64,000 nucleotides of DNA, taken from Rheum nobile. Its lineage: Eukaryota; Streptophyta; Magnoliopsida; Caryophyllales; Polygonaceae. Each line of letters opens with the position of its first letter. Position 1 is the stretch's first letter. The translations under genes and the position numbers were made by a program. The notes beneath the pieces are model-generated. The model did not search any database, was not told the DNA's origin, and saw only the letters and a list, made by a program, of their open reading frames with translations. The stretch is taken from positions 1,116,001 through 1,180,000 of the forward strand of contig WOAB01000124.1 in assembly GCA_027886185.1 (NCBI GenBank), in the 5' to 3' direction. Of the stretch, positions 60,990-64,000 are shown in pieces.

Positions 60990-61205
60990 GGGAATTCCGA
61001 CAAGTTTTGTTTGAGGTTTCCAGCAAGCCAAGCCTGAGGATTCCAGCAAGTTTCATTCGAGGTTTCCAGCGAGCCAAGCTCGAGGATTCCAGCAAGTTTT
61101 GTTCGAGGTTTCCAGCGAGCCAAGCTCGAGGATTCCAGCAAGTTTTGTTTGAGGTTTCCAGCAAGCCAAGCCTGAGGATTCCAGCAAGTTTTGTTTGAGG
61201 TCATC
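60990..61205. repeat. 46-bp tandem repeat, about 4.7 units
   Basis: Unit GAGGATTCCAGCAAGTTTTG plus TTTGAGGTTTCCAGCAAGCC and AAGCCT, with unit starts at 60990, 61036, 61082, 61128 and 61174, an exact 46-bp period. Long frames on both strands are translations of this repeat. It probably lies in the 3' LTR or 3' UTR of the neighbouring Gypsy element. Confidence 0.92.
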
Positions 61206-61421
61206 AGCAAGGCACATCTTGAGAATTTCAGCAAACCATCACGATTTCAATTGCAAAATTGAGTCAAATAACACCTTACAATCCATAGTGACGCAAAATG
61301 TAAAAGTTCAAAACGACGAAGGCGGGGAGAGTCCCCGGGGGCCTCGTTAAAACCTTTCCGCAGGAAAACCCAGTGGGAAAAACCGTACAAAGAGGAAAAA
61401 GAGTACCCCCATACCTCCAAA

Positions 61422-61807
61422 TCATATGTAGTACTTCTTCAAGTTTGAGGCGTTCCAAGTACACGGGACTGCGTTGCCACTTAGATCCTCCAACTTGTAA
61501 GAGTCGTTGCCCGGGCTTGCCACCACTCGATAGGGTCCTTCCCAATTCGGCCCTAGCTTGCCATCCGTCGGGTTCTTCATATTGGACAAGACCTTACGGA
61601 GGACGTAGTCCCCTATTTCGAAGCCGCGAGAATTGAGGTGTTTGTTGTGAGCTTTAGCTACCTCCTGCTGGTATGCTGCCATTCGGATGGCAAAAGCGTC
61701 CCGATGTTCGTCCAACATGTCAAGAGCGGCACCTATAGCCTCGTCGTTGCCACCTTGCTCGTACGCAGCGGTGCGTATGGTAGGCATACCCATCTCTAGA
61801 GGGATTA
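61422..61807 (-). pseudogene. Tat-type integrase C-terminal part
   Basis: About 128 codons after the break: IIPLEMGMPTIRT, MLDEHRDAFAIRMAAYQQ, GDYVLRKVL, KLGPNWEGPYRV and the end NASNLKKYYI. It joins in sense to GTEVV of the segment at 63183 across the TSD GATTA. No stop is seen in this part, so the gene was probably intact when the LTR inserted. Confidence 0.88.
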
Positions 61808-63182
61808 TGATGAGTGCTATTTTGTAGCACATATCTAAGGGTTATTACCAGGTTTGAGGTGCCATTTGGTTGGATTTTATGAACAATCGTGGATTATGGA
61901 GTTAGAGTGGAGAAGTGAAGAAATCATGGGATTTATAGAGGTTTGAAGTGTATTGAAGAATAGAAGAACAATGTTCTGAATTAAAATGGTTCGTTCTCTA
62001 TACTCAGATGTCCAAATGAAGTGATTCCAATTCGAGGAGTTAGATCTTGAAGTCTACTGCAAGTCCTCAAAATATGAGCGCAATCCGAGTTGGGAATCAA
62101 AAGTTATGGCGTTTTTACTAAAGTGTCGCAGAAGCTGAAAAAGGCACCGCCGCCCCGCGGTGGAAGTCACCGCCCCGCGCCAATAGCCATCGCGACCCGG
62201 CGGTGGATCTCAGAGAAGACTGACGCCCTGCGGTGGGCATGTAGCGCCTCGCGGCCAAAAGACTTTATTTCCTTATTTTTGCTATTTCGGATTTCCTTAT
62301 TTTCTATTTTTTTTTCTTTTGTTATTTTGCATTAGGTTAACTTTATTTTCCAAAGCCTATTTAAGATATTTTCCAGGTCCTAGATAGGAGACTCGTTTTC
62401 TTTCTGCCTCTAGGGTTTTAACCCATGGAGAGCTAAACACCTTTGTTCTGCTAGACGTTTGAAGCAATACAGTTGATTCGGTTGTGAGATTTCTATTCCT
62501 TGTTCTTATTCTTATGTGTGTTGGTTTGATTCTCTTGGTTATATTGATTATTGATTTATCATTGTTCTTCATAGTCTGGCCAGCTAGGTTGAGTAATATT
62601 TATCAATTGCTAGGATTTGCATATAGGGGTTCCGAGTGCATATCTAGTAGCAAACACAATTGTGCGTATATGGGTTCCGAGCGTACAATTGTGAGTGAGA
62701 GTCAGTTGCATGCGAGTATTAATACGTCTTCCTATTTGCATGTATCCTATATCCTTGTGTGCATTGCTATTGCTTTGTTAGTGGTAAAATATACCGACAA
62801 CTGTGAGAATCGGAGGTACTTTACCATTGGCATAGTGATAAGTCTATCGACAACTGTGAGAATCGATAGTGCTTAAGATCAGGATGGGAACAACCATAAG
62901 AATAGTGAAAAGAACTTGGATTGAATAGATTTCAGTGATCAACTTATATCTCTGTATTGTGGATCTCGTTCTAGTGGAACTAGTTTCCCCATTCATATTC
63001 TCAAGCCAACTTAACCTTGTTACTCTGTGAACAACCAAAACCCCCCTTTCTTGTTACTTTGCATGCTGATTAACATTTAGAAAGATCACTTCCTCCCTGT
63101 GGGATCGACCCTTGCTTGCCTCTACTACTTGTTTAGGTTTGTTAGGATTATTTTGTTTAGGTGTCACGACAACGCCTTATCA
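61808..63182 (+). mobile_element. Solo LTR, Athila-like, 1375 bp
   Basis: Starts TGATGAGTGCTATTTTGTAG and ends GACAACGCCTTATCA, with a perfect 5-bp target duplication GATTA at 61803-61807 and 63183-63187. No internal region or second LTR is present. The end contains TCCCTGTGGGATCGACCCTT, a familiar end-of-LTR motif in Athila/Tat-type elements. A GC-rich patch with CCGCCCCGCGG words is at about 62145-62260. Frames inside it (62090-63357) are not genes. Confidence 0.9.
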
Positions 63183-64000
63183 GATTACAACCTCTGTGCC
63201 ATATGCCAGAGCAAAAGAGGACTCACCAGTAGAGCGCCTTGGAGTGGTGCGATGCGCCCATAAGACTGCGAGAAGCTCCTCCGCCCATCTTCCCTTAGCG
63301 TCATCCAACCTCCTCTTGATCCCATCGAGGATCGCCTTATTGGTCGCTTCAGCTTGACCGTTGGCCTGCGGGTAAGCCACAGATGAGTAGAAATTCTTGA
63401 TTCCATAACCTGCGCAAAAATCCTTAAAGGATGCACTGCTAAATTGAGTTCCATTGTCATAAATCAAAGCATAGGGAATGCCAAATCGAGTAATAATAAA
63501 CTCCCATATGAATTTTTTGATGTCGACATCCCTGATGTTGGAGAGGGGTTTAGCCTCCACCCACTTGGTGAAGTAGTCAGTAGCCGTGACCAAATAACGC
63601 TTGTTACCAGGTGCCTTCGGGAATGGTCCCATAATGTCAAGTCCCCATTGCGCAAAAGGCCAAGGACTAGTAAGAGGATGTAATCCACTGCCGGTTGATG
63701 AATCATTTTTGCGAACTTCTGACATTTCTCACACTTTTGAGCATAGCACTCCACATCTTTCTGCATATAGGGCCACCAATAGCCCTGGGTTCTTGCTCGA
63801 AAAGCCAGACTCATGCCCGCCGAGTGTATCCCGCAGACCCCTTCATGGATCTCAAAGAGAAGGTCCTCGACCCTAGATGGCAGGACGCACCTCAGGTAGG
63901 GGCCGGAGAACGATTTCCTATATAAGACATCCTGTGGAGAGATCCAGAAACGCGCAGCCCTCAATCTTAGGAGCCGCGCCTCTTTCATGTCTGCTGGGAA
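63183..64000 (-). pseudogene. Tat-type integrase N-terminal and core domains
   Basis: From the window end to the solo LTR. The zinc finger comprises IHEGVCGIHSAGMSLAFRA and CEKCQKFA. The core has WGLDIMGPFPKAPGNKRYLV (first Asp), ALIYDNGTQF (second Asp) and PQANGQAEATNK (Glu), then AHRTTPRRSTGESSFALAYG. A frameshift near 63725 separates the zinc finger frame from the core frame. The sequence is cut by the window at 64000. Confidence 0.9.

Larger units (their letters stand above)
61276..64000 (-). mobile_element. Ty3/Gypsy Tat-lineage element, 3' part, minus strand
   Basis: Minus-strand integrase (63988 to 63183, then 61807 to 61422) followed by a typical 3' internal end with GGGGACTCTCCCC and a GCCCCCGGG run (61325-61350). 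The integrase resembles the non-chromodomain Tat group (GPNWEGPYRVVASPGNDSYK; NASNLKKYY). The body (gag, protease, RT) lies beyond the window. A solo LTR at 61808-63182 splits the integrase gene. Confidence 0.85.

Overview
This is a nuclear segment of a flowering plant, most likely a eudicot. Spliced genes with GT-AG introns, plant-only families (S-domain receptor kinases, a B-box protein, a PBP1/KRP1-type EF-hand protein) and large nested LTR retrotransposons in AT-rich DNA point to this. The order cannot be fixed from the sequence.

Layout. About 1-16.9 kb is a nest of retroelements, mostly on the minus strand: a non-autonomous Gypsy element (1-5801) inside the pol of a second Gypsy element ('copy A', 5802-14230). 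Copy A also carries a small LTR element (6706-9325, TSD GTAAC) and a tRNA-derived SINE (9714-9935). The whole nest sits in the reverse transcriptase of a Copia element whose 3' half is at 14723-16.9 kb. A long-TIR DNA element follows (17569-18501). From 19408 to 33118 a decayed Copia element is split by a complete Ty3/Gypsy chromovirus ('element F', 20911-31995). F has 2.3-kb LTRs, the TSD AAACT, an initiator-Met PBS, gag-pol and an extra 363-codon ORF upstream of gag.

The gene island is at 33.1-46.0 kb, all on the minus strand: a short BBX28/29-like B-box protein, a PBP1/KRP1-like EF-hand protein, and two complete S-locus lectin receptor kinases of 810 and 846 aa whose exons I resolved. As I recall it, the same set of families sits together at Arabidopsis At4g27280-At4g27310, so this looks like conserved microsynteny. 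A decayed RPA1-like (replication protein A) gene follows at 46.6-48.1 kb.

From 48 to 60.5 kb the DNA is AT-rich and gene-poor. It holds a 3.6-kb foldback element with giant inverted arms and 42-44 bp palindromes (50680-54295), a diverged long direct duplication (54.6-55.9 and 57.7-58.6 kb) and a repeat family rich in TTTAGGG-like words with copies at 35.8 and 59.7 kb. The right edge (60.7-64 kb) has two tandem-repeat arrays and the 3' part of a Tat-lineage Gypsy element on the minus strand, whose integrase is split by a solo Athila-like LTR (61808-63182, TSD GATTA).

The genes do not form one pathway. The receptor kinases are predicted plasma-membrane proteins, the EF-hand protein a small calcium sensor and the B-box protein a nuclear regulator. 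The most unusual material is the extra ORF of element F (MGxxxS N-terminus, acidic repeat, predicted helix), the pattern of nonsense codons in its gag-pol (all TAG, all at CHG-type sites) and the foldback element.
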